Origin: Pyricularia pennisetigena
Lineage: Eukaryota; Ascomycota; Sordariomycetes; Magnaporthales; Pyriculariaceae
NCBI RefSeq assembly: GCF_004337985.1
Contig: NC_043744.1
Span: 3,260,408 to 3,324,407 of the forward strand
Length of the DNA stretch: 64,000 nucleotides
Direction: 5' to 3'
In this document: piece after piece, positions 11,209 to 23,436 of the stretch
How positions within the stretch are numbered: the first letter of the stretch is position 1
How the letters are laid out: each line of letters starts with the position of its first letter
Notes under the pieces: generated by a model
The model's input: only the letters and a program-made list of their open reading frames with translations
What the model was told of the DNA's origin: nothing
The model's database searches: none
Program-made: the position numbers and the translations under genes

Positions 11209-14200
11209 TGCGCCAAGTGCGAGTTTTATGTGAGAAAAAAAAGCATACAAAGTATATATGAAGATAGCCAGTTGCTTACCACACCAAGCAAGACGGCAAT
11301 AGGCAGCATAGGCAGCATAGGCAGGACAGGCAGGCAGAGCCAGGCTATGACGAATATAAGCAACCGAAGATGGAGAAAAACAGAGGTTCCAAGGATTAAC
11401 GCGGCTGGATCCTTCATCAACCCCCACTACCGTTTTCGACAGGGCTGTCTTTCAAAAGACTTTTGAGCACGCCCCAGTGGGGTGGGAAATAAATACCCAA
11501 ATAACAAATGAGAGGGAAAAAAAAAAATAGTAAAGGAAATATTCTCCACGGTGATAGTGATCAAATAAATGTGTTATATTTGCAATGCAAACCCCCCCAA
11601 AAAAAAACACCAGACTCGGTATTTGACTGTCAGAGTCTAGGCCGCTTAGCCTACCAGACTTCTAGAGTAGACATCCATAGGCAAGGTACTGTTTTGCAAC
11701 TGACGAACACTTCTGCTTGCCTACTTGGTAATGTGCCTTAATCTAGTGTAGTTCTGGTAACGAGTCGACCCGCACGGCACCGGAAGCCTTGATCCACTCC
11801 AGGCGAAGTGCACCCACTCCGGGGGCGACGGAAGGTCCCAAAGGCCCTCAATTGTATGCAGGGTTGGATGGGTCAAAACAAAATGGAGAAGGAATCGGCA
11901 AATTACCCTATTCGGAAATCCTATCGGGGTAGTATGCGGCGAGCCTCGCCTCGACTGCTTGACCTTCAAGGTGAAGAGAAAGGGGGTAAAGACCAGAAGA
12001 AATAAGGAAAGAAATGGCCATTGCAGAAGTGGCTATGCGTGGGTAATTGGAAAGTGAATGTGGTGTGCAGGGCAGAGTACGTGGTAAATGTTGTCGGCAG
12101 GGGGCAGCATAAATGAACATTGCATCATATCATGCCGTAGCTGTAGCGAGTATGGATTGGTTAAGGTGAGGTGAGATGGGTAGGGTGCCTAACGACCTTA
12201 CCTACCAAACTACCCAATGGCAAGTTCAAATAAAAAGACAAAGCTAACACCAGCATGCCCGACAAGGTGAGAGAGAGAGAGAGACAGAGAGCTTGACATG
12301 ACCAATCTTGGATCAGGCAGCAGTTGAAAAGGTGACGTCTTTGAGGTGTGCCAGGTCGGCCATAGTTCGGGAGGTTCCATGTTCAATCTTGGTTTCGTGT
12401 TGCGGTTGAAATCCGAAGATTGTTTGATAGTACATATTAACATCATAGCTTGATCGTGGAAACGTCCAATTTGTCGACGTGAGACCAAGCGCGCGAATCC
12501 AGGTGGCGCTTATGTTGGGGGTCGATCCTCGCCAAATCCAGTGGGTGGTAGTGTGCGGTGCGTGCATGTGGGGATCTTGTCTACTGTACTTTAATGCTGT
12601 AGCGCAAGTGAGCTCCGGGAATATCTTTCCAGAGAGCCAGAGTCCAGTCAAAACCGACAATATGGCTGAGGGCGTTGGTGGGTGGAGTCCAAGCCCCACA
12701 AGGCTTGTCTGAATCTAGCAAATGATCGTCAGCTGATATGCACACCAACCCTAGGTTTTGGGTTGCCAAGAAGCTTTAAAGCAGAGCCCAAAAGGTACCT
12801 TGTTTTGCTGAATCTCTTACGTAGCTTGGTAGGACGACTATACTCACCAGCGGGTGCTTTCACAGAAATATCATCTTGTGTAATTGATCAACTTACTTGC
12901 AGTAGCTAACAAGCAATCCCTAAAATTATAATTCAGGCGAAAGAAGTCTGGTCTATCAACTGAAGACGCAGCAGTCACCAGGTACACACCCGACCCTACC
13001 TTACTTACTTAACCCAAGGTTATCGACCAAAAGGAACATGTGCACTGCCACCCTCTCCAAATTCGAGCCCATGTCTGATATATCTAGTTATCTGATAATA
13101 GCAACGGGATTTGCCTAGCAAAATACAAAGTCATTCTACGTAGTAGACCCATCAAATCCCGAGTCATAGAATTTTGAAAGAATGTCTAGGGTCCACCAAG
13201 CCAGTCGGTATACCCTAGCAGCAGCCTGGCTAATGCCTCAATGAAATTTGCCCACTTAGCAATCAATTTCTCTTTCCTCTTGAGCTCGAAATACTTGCCT
13301 ACCCGACTAGCTGACAAATAAATAAGTAAAGCATATCTCCTCCCTCCCCTGTCGTATAACCTGGCTAGCGGGAGACAAGCCGGTGAACAAAGAAAGAGAG
13401 AGAGAGAAAAAAAAAGATAGTATTATCTACCATTGAAACAAAGACTGCCAGGGATAGCCTGGGACGTCGGTCTCAGCCCGGCCTACTGGAAGCGGGCCTT
13501 GGTCTCCCACAGTGATGACCACATTGGACCCTATCCACCGCACTAGGGCGTACGGCCCGTTCGGCCCTTGGTGGTTCTACCGCCGTTTTGACTTGCTATG
13601 ATCGGTCGGTGGAAGCCCTGGAAATCCCAAGGTTGTACCTACCTATTGTACATCCCCTGCCTTTTTGTTCTTTTCTTCGGCGTGGAGTTTTCTTTCAATC
13701 GAAGGGGCAAAAGGAGAAAAAAAAAAAAAAAGGGCCCAATGAGTTCTGCTTGACCTTCTCACTGGCTGGGGGATCTCATACGATTTTTTAGTCCTGCCAA
13801 GTTCACATACAAAAAAGTTCGTATGTTTCTTGTCACTGGCCGAGTACCGAGCACCGAGACGGGGAAACCGAAAGCCGTCTTACCAATTTGCTAAGGTAAA
13901 AACGGGCCCCGCCCGTGTTGATTACAACGACTAGACGCGCGGCTCAGAACACGAAAAAAAAAAGATAAAAAGTTAATCCCGTGAGCACCGGGCCCTGACG
14001 GATTAAAAGCTCGGCGGCCGAGGCCGTCTGCTTCGGGGTAGCATCGACGATGCCGAAAAAAAAAAAAGAAAAAGAAAAACGAAACGGATTCCCTTCCTGC
14101 GTCCAAAAGGGAAGGTCCGCCCGCAGCCGATAGGTGGGTGTGTGGGTCTGATACGCTGGACTTGTGGTCATTGGTCGTGTGATGTTTATGTACATCAAGC

Positions 14201-14827
14201 CTGGGAGAGTATCATCGACCAACGTGACAGTCTGTATTTTGACAGGCGACGAGGCGTAGTTAGAGTGCCATTGGTAATCAGGGGTGACGCGCGTAGGTTT
14301 AAACTTATTGCAGGTACATAGGTGCCATCCACAGCCTTACTGGAAGTTGACGCCCTCGGCGTGGGAATATTCATCGAGTGAGGAGGATGGATAAACACTT
14401 ACTCGCCTAAGCATTCTAAAAAGAAAAGTGGACTAGACTCAAGTACTGTTCGGACTCCTTACGAATTAAGACTCTTCAGATAAGCTTGCCTCTTAGTTCC
14501 TGGGCAGGCGTTGACTTGGCGCATTGGGGAGCTTCCTTGCCGCCTGACATCGAAAACTCCTTTGCATCCTGAGAGGACTAGATCATCGAATATGAGAAGA
14601 GCGATTTGCTTGTCCCTCACTAGGCCCATCAGTTCCTGTACTTCGTAGAAGCACAAGGTGTTCTTGCGGCTTTCACTCGGACTGCAATTAACCACAATGT
14701 GTCCAACAAGCTGAAACGCAGACGTTGAAACATGCAAAGACACAGAGATAGGTAGGAGAGCAGAGGGGCGACAAAGATGGCGAATTCATTAGATCATATC
14801 ATATTGATTGGTCTGCATCTCACCCCC
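11209..14827. other. Long intergenic region
   Basis: About 3.6 kb with no supported gene. It holds a short tandem array of AGGCAGCAT-like units at about 11300-11335, GA-rich runs at about 12269-12292 and 13393-13412, several A-runs, and TAGG/CCTA-type motifs. Small open frames (for example 12313-12699 minus and 14459-14743 minus) lack family features. The right end adjoins the 3' end of the MYND-finger gene. Confidence 0.4.
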
Positions 14828-17800
14828 TCAAGGCTGCGCGGGCTGGCACTCGCGCTTGTGCCTTGTCTTCCAGTCGGCCCTCTGGCAATCAACAGAGCAG
14901 TACTTGACCTCCAAGCACGCCTTGCATCGGTTCAACTTCTGTGTCCCACTTTCGGGTCTCCCGCAGGTTCGGCACATATCCACCACGTCCGCCACGTCGA
15001 GGTCCTCTGCCTTTCTTTTGAGCGCCTCAACCACGGCCTTATCAACAACCTCCTCGACAAAGGGTACGGCAAACAGCGGACTGATGGCGATCCGCGTCGC
15101 GTACTGGGCAGCCGTCGAATCCCACTCGGGGAGCGCGACAAACGCCTCGGGCAGCTTCCCCCTGCCGCACGAACAGACCACCGCGCTCCCGCCCCCTTGC
15201 TGTCCGTGCTCACCGGGGAGGGGGATAGTCGCACCGGCGGCCTTGTACTCGCAGTCCCCGCCGTGAGGCCACGTCCGACATCGCTCCGCCAGCGCTGGCA
15301 GCACCCTGCGCCAGAGCGCGAGCTCGGCATCGTCCGCCGACACGTAGCAGACCTGGAAGCTAGGCAGCATAGCCAGAAATGCGCGCAGGTCCACGTCCCC
15401 GGCCACTATGGTGCGAGTCAAGGGCAGCACGGCCGCATCTGCAACGACGCCGGCTGCCGCGGCATCCAGGCGGAGAGCCGACACGGCCACGATCATCTGC
15501 ACAGAGCCGCTGCCGGGCCCGTCGTTGCCTGCGCGTTCGATTGCGAACAGGCCTGTCTGGTCACCCTGAAGGCCAGATGATAACATAAACATAGTGAAGA
15601 GCGATTCCTTGAAGTTTGTACGAAGTGCCTGTGCCGCGGACACGGTTCGGGTGTCGGACATGATGCGTTCTCGGATGCGCCGCTCCCGACTGCTGAATGT
15701 GTGCGAGGCCAGCGTGACCAGCCAGCGCAGTGCGCCCTTGTCGGAAATGTCTAGGACTGGTAGAGTATCAAGGTTGACATAAGGTAGTGCCCCTGAGACA
15801 ATGGTTGGGATGGACAAGTCCGATGTCAGGGCCATTGGGGAGATGAAATCTTGTAGTTGTGGTGACGTGGTTGGATTGGAGACAGGTGCGATAACCTCCA
15901 CGTAGGAGGACTTCCGTGCTATTCGAGTCTTGGAACCCTCCTTCTCAATCGGCAGAGTAAATTGCAAGGGGTATACCTTGTCATCATGGCCAAAAACTAT
16001 TTCAATGATGAACGGCGATGTCTGGCGAAGATGAATAGGCACTTTCTCTGAGAGAAATCTCATACCATCGCCATCGGTAATATTAATACGTCCAGTCAAG
16101 GAAGTCATCTTGCCTGTGCTGGCATCAACATCAACACTCAAGGACATAGTCTCGTCACGTTCTGCGGTTGTTGACGCTCTATCCACACTACTTGAATAGA
16201 TTGGATGCGCGTTCTGATTCGGTAGGTACCGTGTAAAGAAGACTGCAGATGCATCTCCAGTCACAGTCTGGAATATTTGCATAGGACTTCCAGGTTTCCC
16301 TGCAAATATCTGGATTGCCTGCAATGTGGGCTGAACATCGAGACTGATCCGTGCTGTGAGAGGCTCGACTTGCAGAGCACAAGTGGGACAGTAGAACGAA
16401 GCTACAACTGGCAAGCTTCCAGTCCACCCTCCCTCGCCCTTTGGCGCATTGACTGCGATGGTAAAATCATCATCTTCTGGTGCTCCATGGATCTCGACTT
16501 TGCCGAAGCTAAGCTGCAAGTCGCCAAAGTAGTTGGTCCATTCACCCTGACTAGATTTGATGCTTGCTTGGAGAGCAAGGGCAGATCGTTGCATTGGCAG
16601 ACCGGCAAACAATTTCTTAAGATTCTCAATCGGGACGACCAGAGATACTCCGATAACTTCTGGAATGTTCTTCCACCTGGCGAAGCTGGGGCCGTTCTGG
16701 GACTTTGAGGGCCTGATTTCGCTCCTGAGCCACGGCTCTGTATGCAGACCCTGAATATGCATCTGCGAGGCGAGTTCTTGGGAGAAGTTGTTGCCCATCA
16801 TAATTGAAGTGTCCTTGTAGACACGCTCGAGGATTTCTTTGCTCACTTTTCCCCAGTCTGTCTGAACCCGAGCTGCAAGAGCCTTGACGAAAGCCACAAA
16901 AGTACCGCGGTGGTAGCATGGCATACCTGCGCTCTGTAATCTCCTTTTGCGCTGTTCGAGTGAGCCCCTGAGGAGCTCTTGTGCATTCTCCTGCTGAAAC
17001 ATGTTGCGATATACATGCCAAATCATTGCCACAGCCCCTTCAACATCCATCTTGACGGGTGGCAGAGACAAGTCACCGTAGCAAGCAAACTGTGAATCGG
17101 GGATCCATGTCATACGGTAGGGAGACATTTTGGCATTCTTTCCTGCGCTGAGCGCGGTGCCGAGCGCTTCCTGAACGTCACTTGTGACTGTCGAGTTGAT
17201 CCAGTACTCCGAGACGGTGAGGCCAAGAGCTGCACCCACAGCCAGAGTGTCGCCACCGAGGAGTTCCTCAAAGTGGCTTTTCCCCTCAGTAGTAACGCTC
17301 ACCAGAGACTCGGTCGAAAGAGCGGACCATGGGCGGCCCTTGAGAAGCGGACCGGACGACATGACAATGTTGAGTACACCAATGTGGTCGGACAGGTTGG
17401 AAGAATCAATAGCATCAAACAAAATCGGCGCTGCTGAGGCTTCGGATACCTTTGGGCCATACCAGTCCGAGTCCAACTTGAGCTGTTCATTGCAGAGCTG
17501 AGAGCGGAAGAGGTTTGCGTTGAGCTCAGTACGCGATGATGCATTGCAGCGTTGAAAGGTTTGACATAAAGCCAAGGCGTCTGCGACCACTGGGCGGATA
17601 ATCAGGGATTCTTTTCTAATCAGGTCAACCAGCGCCCGAACCCATGCTCGAAACTGAGCAAAGGCTGCGTCGGCGGCCTTTGATATACCATGCACAGTCT
17701 TGCCCGATCCTGATAATGGCGAACCCTCTATAAGGTGCGCATAAGCCGTGGCAAGATGAAATCCCAGAATGGGGTCGGTAGCATAATGTAAGACTCTGTC

Positions 17801-18653
17801 TCCTTGACCAAGAGGACCTGAAAACATCGGATTGGCATGTTCGGTAGGTTCGTCGTCAGGATCTTGCTTGGTCGTGGTTCCATGCTCCCAGAAATGCTCA
17901 AACGAGATCCTGAGATCCTCAAGGGTATCTGTGGCGGGCTGTATAGCCAGCGGAGCACAAGAGCGCACGCCAGTGTAGACTTTTCCATTGACTCCGTACT
18001 GCGCTTCCCTCTCGGCCTTGGATTTTTCGAGACTATTTTTAAAGGCCGCAGGAGGTTCGTTTTGCAGCAACAACTGAGACAAGAGCGTAATCACGGAACC
18101 GAATGCGTCAAACGTAAATCTATCGCAGAACTTGATGACAGAGCCATACCGGCTCTCCTGCCATGAGTTCCACGACTTGGCTGCTGCGGCAAGCTTTTGG
18201 ATCTGCGCCCGCAAAAACTCAAAGGATGAGCCACTGAGGTAAAGATGATAGTAAATATCCCTCAGGCTGCCGTGCTCCTCAGGTTTTATTCCGTCGACGA
18301 GGAAAGAAAGAAATATTATATTGCGGGCGAGAATGTAGTCGTCGACATCACAACACGTGATATCGAACTTCCTAGGCACTATCCAGAAAGCGACAAGTGG
18401 TCAGTCATGCATCCCCAGTTAAGGAGCCATTTTGAATAAAACTTCAGAAGACGAGATAAGCGTAGTTGATAACACACATACAACTGTTTTGGTTGGCATA
18501 GGCCGTGTAGAGAATATTGCGTACATCACCGCAGCCGAGTAGGAGGATGTCAGCGTCAGTGCCAGGCGGCACATTACGAGCGAGGTTGACTGCCGGGGTG
18601 TTTCCCAGAGCGTAGAAATAGCCCGCGGGTCTAACTATAGATGGCGTCAACAT
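14828..18653 (-). CDS. DUF4470/MYND zinc-finger protein
   Basis: Two exons (18482-18653 and 14828-18378) encode 1240 residues. Exon 1 carries FYALGNTPAVNLARNVPP and LLLGCGDVRNILYTAYAN, the first half of the DUF4470 signature. Exon 2 opens with RKFDITCCDVDDYILARN, the second half, so the intron (GTATGT...GATAG) splits the domain and must be removed. The middle 1000 residues have no motif I recognise. The C-terminus is a MYND finger with CRTCG, CKAC, KYCSVDCQRADWKTRH and a final Cys. MYND fingers bind proline-rich peptides, and DUF4470-MYND proteins are common in filamentous fungi but of unknown role. The exon 2 frame alone has no ATG at its start, which supports the two-exon model. Confidence 0.9.
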
Positions 18654-19431
18654 GATGAATGATTTTCAGTTAAGCAAGCAGCTGCTCGTGATTTCTTCAC
18701 TTGGCTGCGTTGGTTACTGTACTGCATGCGCTATGAGCTCTGAGAGGGTGCCACAGGGTGCCATGGAGAAGGAAGTCCAAGGAGAAGCTGTCGCTTTAAT
18801 GAATACAAATTCTGAGCTAAAGAACTGCAATAGTTTCTCTGTAGGAACTGGCTTCCTTTTAAATGAATACTCTTATTGGATGTTCCTAGCAAAGATTTAG
18901 GGGAAAGTCTCGTAGCCCATTCATTCTAGGCGCGTTCCACAGCCAGGAATTGCAGGGAAGCGGAAGTGAGCCTTTTGGCGGGGCATTAAAATGGGCGGCC
19001 TGGCGTCTGGAAAATTCCACGATAAATTATTTACAATCATGGCTGGAATCACGTGAAACACACCACAAGCGGGAGACAATCAATTTTGAGAAGAGTAGAG
19101 GTGAATGCAAAAATACTACTACCTACGAAAGCCACGCACGGAAAAAAAACAAATGCTTGCAAGGTCACAGAAACCGGTCGAACCATAAACAATGTTGCCC
19201 TTTTGTACTGCCTTTTTTTGAGCGCTCAATCCGCTCCCCATTCCATTAAAATCATAAGGGGTGATAAGTCATCAAGAAGTAGGTAGGTCCTATCAAAACA
19301 CGCACAAGCACCAACAATGTCTGTTTGACACAAAACCCCTAGTCTGAGGGTTCCGGCCCTTTGAAACTCCTTTTCTTATCTTCCTTCCCTGTTGGCGCTT
19401 GCCATCAAACTCACCACCACGCCCAGCGAGT
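18654..19431. other. Intergenic; MYND gene promoter and C2H2 3' region
   Basis: This spacer lies between two minus-strand genes. A CACGTG box occurs at about 19051-19056. No gene is supported; the short frames on the plus strand have no family features. Confidence 0.4.
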
Positions 19432-20847
19432 TCAGCCGCCAGTGCTTTGCCTCTTGAGGTCGTGATTTAACCAGTCACTGTCCAGTTGGCTATCGGGAGC
19501 AAACATGTCCTCTTCAGGGCTGGTGGGAGTGAATGGGTTTTCGACGAAGTCGTTTATGTTGAATTCTTCGCCCTCTGCTTCTTGATTTGAGCGCACGACA
19601 TCGTTCTGTCTGGTGCGTGCTGCCTTGTCGATGCGCTCCTCCATGTCAGGCCGGGACTTTCGGGGCCTTCCGCGCTTGCCCTGTTTCCTGACAACGCCTG
19701 GCAGACCGCCGATGCACATGCCGCGGCCTCGATGCCTCGTGAGCGCATCCTGACGCGAGAACTCCTTGCCGCAGGGGCAGGCGTATGCCTTGACCAATGT
19801 GTGAATCTTGGCGTGGCGCTTGAGGTCATGGGAGCGGACGAAGCACTTGTTGCAGTTCGGGCAGTTGTATGGCCGGTCGTTCAAATGTGTTTGTACGTGC
19901 GACTTGACGTTTTCCTTGCGACCAAACATCTTGCCGCAATCGGGATATGTACATGTCCACTTGCCCGTGCTGGCATCCGGACCAGTGATGTAGGCTTGAA
20001 CCGTGTCGGATGAGATACCGGTATCTCTCTTGAGCTTATCAAAGTCGAGATGCGCGATGCTTGCGGCGCTGACGGCACTGGCCTCGGACATATTGCGCTG
20101 GTGACCGCGCTTTCGCAAAGGCGTCGAGTACGAATCGATTGATGACTGGTATCCGGGGGAGCCGGCGGACTGATAGCCACTCGACGACGAGTGGTAGCTG
20201 CTGAAGTTGTTCGAGACTGGCGACGATCGGAAACCGGCCGTAGATGTGGGCGACGTCAAAGAAGCATTCATATTCAGGACCGACGATGAGAAAGGGAACC
20301 CTGAATGAATGTTCGGACGCGATGATTGGCAATCGGTCGTGATCGGTGGCGGGACGGTCGGAATGACGGGCATTTGGTAGCTTGCCGAGGGCAGCGGCGG
20401 GCCAAGAGGTGAGACCAACGGGGGCCCGAGAGATGAGACCAATGGTGCGCCATTGGGGGACCCAGTTGTTGGCTCAGTGGCATCCGTGAGAGGGCAGACA
20501 AACTCGTCGGACGGGGCAAGGTCCGGCGTCAGTGACGGTGTGAGAAGAGGAAGGTCAGCGTCTGACGTCGGTGTGAACATTGGGGGGACTGATGAGGAGG
20601 AAGAGTTATCGAACAAACCATGCTCAGCACCATTGAGAGAGGAAGATGTCAGATTACCCATCAGACTTGTGGGCCACATCGCGTCCAGAGCCCATACATT
20701 CTGTTCTTGTCCATTCGAGGTCGAAGACGAGGTCCCATGGTTTGGCAAGTTGTACATATCAATTACTTGATTGGGATCCACGTCGACGAACTCGGATAAC
20801 GGATGGTAGTATTCTGACATCTTGGGTGACTTGATGTACTTGAACAT
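19432..20847 (-). CDS. Ace2/Swi5-type C2H2 transcription factor
   Basis: A single-exon gene of 471 residues. The frame extends four codons further 5', but the first ATG is at 20847 (MFKYIKSPKMSEYY). The first 270 residues are Ser/Pro/Thr-rich with NSSSSSVPP and SSYHSSSSGYQS runs, as in activation regions. Three consecutive fingers follow at about 295-380: CTYPDCGKMF...H...H, CPNCNKCFVRSHDLKRH...H, and the atypical CPCGKEFSRQDALTRHRGR with the MCIGG end. This three-finger order and the CPCGK...HRxRxxCxGG third finger are the hallmark of yeast Ace2/Swi5. Right after them KRGRPRKSRP is a basic AT-hook-like segment, probably also a nuclear signal. Relatives control cell separation, metal response or conidiation. 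Which role applies here cannot be told from sequence. Confidence 0.9.
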   Translation of the reverse strand: MFKYIKSPKMSEYYHPLSEFVDVDPNQVIDMYNLPNHGTSSSTSNGQEQNVWALDAMWPTSLMGNLTSSSLNGAEHGLFDNSSSSSVPPMFTPTSDADLPLLTPSLTPDLAPSDEFVCPLTDATEPTTGSPNGAPLVSSLGPPLVSPLGPPLPSASYQMPVIPTVPPPITTDCQSSRPNIHSGFPFSSSVLNMNASLTSPTSTAGFRSSPVSNNFSSYHSSSSGYQSAGSPGYQSSIDSYSTPLRKRGHQRNMSEASAVSAASIAHLDFDKLKRDTGISSDTVQAYITGPDASTGKWTCTYPDCGKMFGRKENVKSHVQTHLNDRPYNCPNCNKCFVRSHDLKRHAKIHTLVKAYACPCGKEFSRQDALTRHRGRGMCIGGLPGVVRKQGKRGRPRKSRPDMEERIDKAARTRQNDVVRSNQEAEGEEFNINDFVENPFTPTSPEEDMFAPDSQLDSDWLNHDLKRQSTGG

Positions 20848-21828
20848 GCTGGGTAGCACAAGTCACCTTCGAAGATCGATGGTGAGAAAATGGTTTCGTT
20901 TGCAATGCTGTGGTGGAAGTTTTCTGATTTGGAGAAAGACTTGAGTGTGGAAACTGGGTCGGTTTTCCGAAGGGAAAAAAGAAGGCTTTACAGTAAACTT
21001 TTGTTGACTCTAGCGCTTTGGTTCTTGGGAAAGCCTCGTCGTCCCAGCAACCAGGCGACCCCCCTGGCGCAGGTTCGAGTCCGATCTAGGCAAGCGCCGG
21101 CTGGGGTGCATGGAAGTGGGTCTCAGGTCCAAGATTCATACACATCCCACCCAATCCGAGACGTGAAACAAACCCATGGCAGGAGCGACCGAGGGCGCGG
21201 GCGCTAGTCGGTGCCTTAGTAAAACCCTATACACAAGCCTGTCCTACTATTTGCAGCCATCTTTTTTAATGTTCTGTTGCGCCGAGAGTTTATGACGTGA
21301 TCTTTGCTCATTTCCCATCCAAGTTGCGAGGGAGCACCCGTCCTGCATGCGCCAGAAAATCAAGCCACACAAAAGCTTCGGCTCCATGCATTGAATTGTG
21401 ATTTTGATATGTTGTACAGGGCAAATTAAGTACTGAACAAGATACCCAGCCCTGTAGCAAAGGTTGAGGTTGTAGGTGCAGCCTGCAGTCTGCATCATGC
21501 AACCGGCCATTCTTTTTCTATAATTACTTATGACCGAATGGAACCTGATCTTATATGGAGTGGTTGGTTCTACTTGGGCACACTTCAGTGCACGCGCAAA
21601 ATAGGCGTGACGTTACCCGCAACCAAATATGCCGCAATAAGCAAACCACACAGAGAAGAACCCAAGGGTTGCTAGGAGGAAAAGAAAAAGCAAAAACCAG
21701 AAAGCCAAAAATATCAAGGGGGAGAGTGAACAAAGAAAGAAAAAGACCATAGCCCGAACTCACTGCACTTTATCAACCAACCCGCATCACGGGATGAACA
21801 AGCCTTAGCTGAAGGCTATCTGCCCTAC
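20848..21828. other. Intergenic; C2H2 promoter and MFS 3' region
   Basis: No gene is seen. An exact RNA polymerase III B-box sequence, GGTTCGAGTCC, occurs at about 21073-21083, but flanking bases do not fold into a tRNA. The right part is A/T-rich with purine runs next to the MFS stop. Confidence 0.4.
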
Positions 21829-23436
21829 CTACGCATAACCAGTTCTCCGCTGTCGCCACAGCATGCCCTTGACTCTACTCAAGATCACACATCCAGCTCC
21901 GGTAATGCCGATGAACAGGGAAACAATTGTGAAGAACCATCCCCGACCCAAGGTGCGGCTCGCCGGGTCAATGATAGCAGCTGCAGCAGCGCTGAGGCCG
22001 CAGCGCACCATCTGACCGGATGCATACGCGGTGCTTGACTGCTCTGGAAACATGTCGACCAGCAGCGTGCTCGCCGTGTGGCTCATCATGGTCGAGCAGC
22101 AACACGCAGCAAACTGAAGGACCATGGCTATCGCTACATGTGCTCTGTACTGCACAGCCCAACCATACCCAGCCACTAGTGCAGCTTGTAGGGCGACCAC
22201 GGGCAAAATGTGTCGGTACCTCGCCTCCTCGATAGGGAACTCGTCCAGACTCGTCAGCCTGTTGCGCTCGATGACCGCGTTGTGGGCCCGGGCAGTCACT
22301 GCAAAGTTGCGGTCGATGAGCTTGCCCGCAATCATGCCGCCGATGGTCATGCCAGTCAATCCAGGAAGCATGGATAGACCTATTTCCAGTTCGTTGTAGT
22401 CGTATATGTCTGAAAAGACGACAGGAACGGCCACCTGGAAGATGTAGTAGACCGTGTACGACGAAGCAATAACCCACAAAACCAGAGCGGAATCCGCGTG
22501 GAGTATAATGTGAATAGCGTCCAGCGGGCCCCGCAACAGTCGCCGCTTGCCTCCCAGCTCGAGGTTCCTTTCCCGAGTCGTGCGAGAAGCACTGACGTCC
22601 TGACTTTGGGAGCCTGGGCCGGCCTGCCTATCGTTGTCGCTGTTGCGGGATTTGGGGGAAACCAAGTAAGACTTCCACGGCCTCCAGACGCCACCGACAG
22701 GTTTGGACCCGTTGCCGGCTACAGAACGGGCCGTCTCCGGAAGCGAGACACCCACGATCAAAAAGCACACGACCGAATATATTAAGAGGGCCAAGAAAAC
22801 CCACTTGGAACCGCTCGTACCTAGAGCCATAGCACCGCCTATAACGGGACCAAGGGCTGAGATGCCATTACAAGTACCCAGCGCAGGGCCAAGCATCGAG
22901 CCACGCTCGGCAACGACCGCAACATCTGCCACCACCCCATATGCGATGGTGATTGTGGGCGAGGCGCCGACACTCTGGCAATAGTCATGGTCAATATTCA
23001 AGTGCTTCCCCATATGCAAAGTTCAACGAACCTGGAGGGCTCTAAGCACAGCCAGCGTCGCGTAATTGCCCTTGTTCAGTGCAAGGCCCAAGCTGGCGCA
23101 AGCATAAAGGGCTACGAGAAACAGTAGCACTGGCCGGCGGCCATGAAAGTCGGCGAGTGGAGCAAACAATGCCGGCGCGATTGCCTGACATACAGCGTAC
23201 ACAGTGACTGTGAGGTTGATCTCCTGAATAGAGGATGCAAATTCCCGGCTGAGCATTGGAATCAGTGGGAAGTAAATAGTAGCTGAGATTGTTGACAGGA
23301 CCATGACAAGACCGAGGAGGTAAGTCAAGTATAAACGCATTCTGTCAGAGAAGATCGAGTAGTCATTGTGTGATTCTGAGGGAGTCTGCATGGCCTCGGT
23401 CGCATGTCTTTGATTGATGGATTCTGGGCCTGCCAT
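21829..23436 (-). CDS. MFS transporter, DHA1 (Qdr/Tpo-like) family
   Basis: Two exons (23032-23436 and 21829-22974) encode 516 residues. Removing the 57-nt intron (GTTCGT...CAG) joins LAVLRALQ to SVGASPTITIAYGVVAD, which restores the transmembrane 4-5 region typical of the family. The N-terminus is cytosolic (about 35 residues). Motif A of major facilitators is LADFHGRRPVLLFL after the second helix. GPALGTCNGISALGPVIGG is the family's G-rich motif C segment. A long central cytosolic loop (about residues 225-290) separates two six-helix halves. Members export drugs, polyamines or small metabolites by proton antiport at the plasma membrane. No biosynthetic gene adjoins it, so the substrate is open. 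The donor GTTCGT is weaker than the usual GTRNGT but fits the protein exactly. Confidence 0.9.

Noticed and set aside
21073..21083. Exact B-box GGTTCGAGTCC suggesting a tRNA gene
   Set aside because: Flanking bases form neither a T-stem nor an acceptor stem, and no A-box is found at the right distance.
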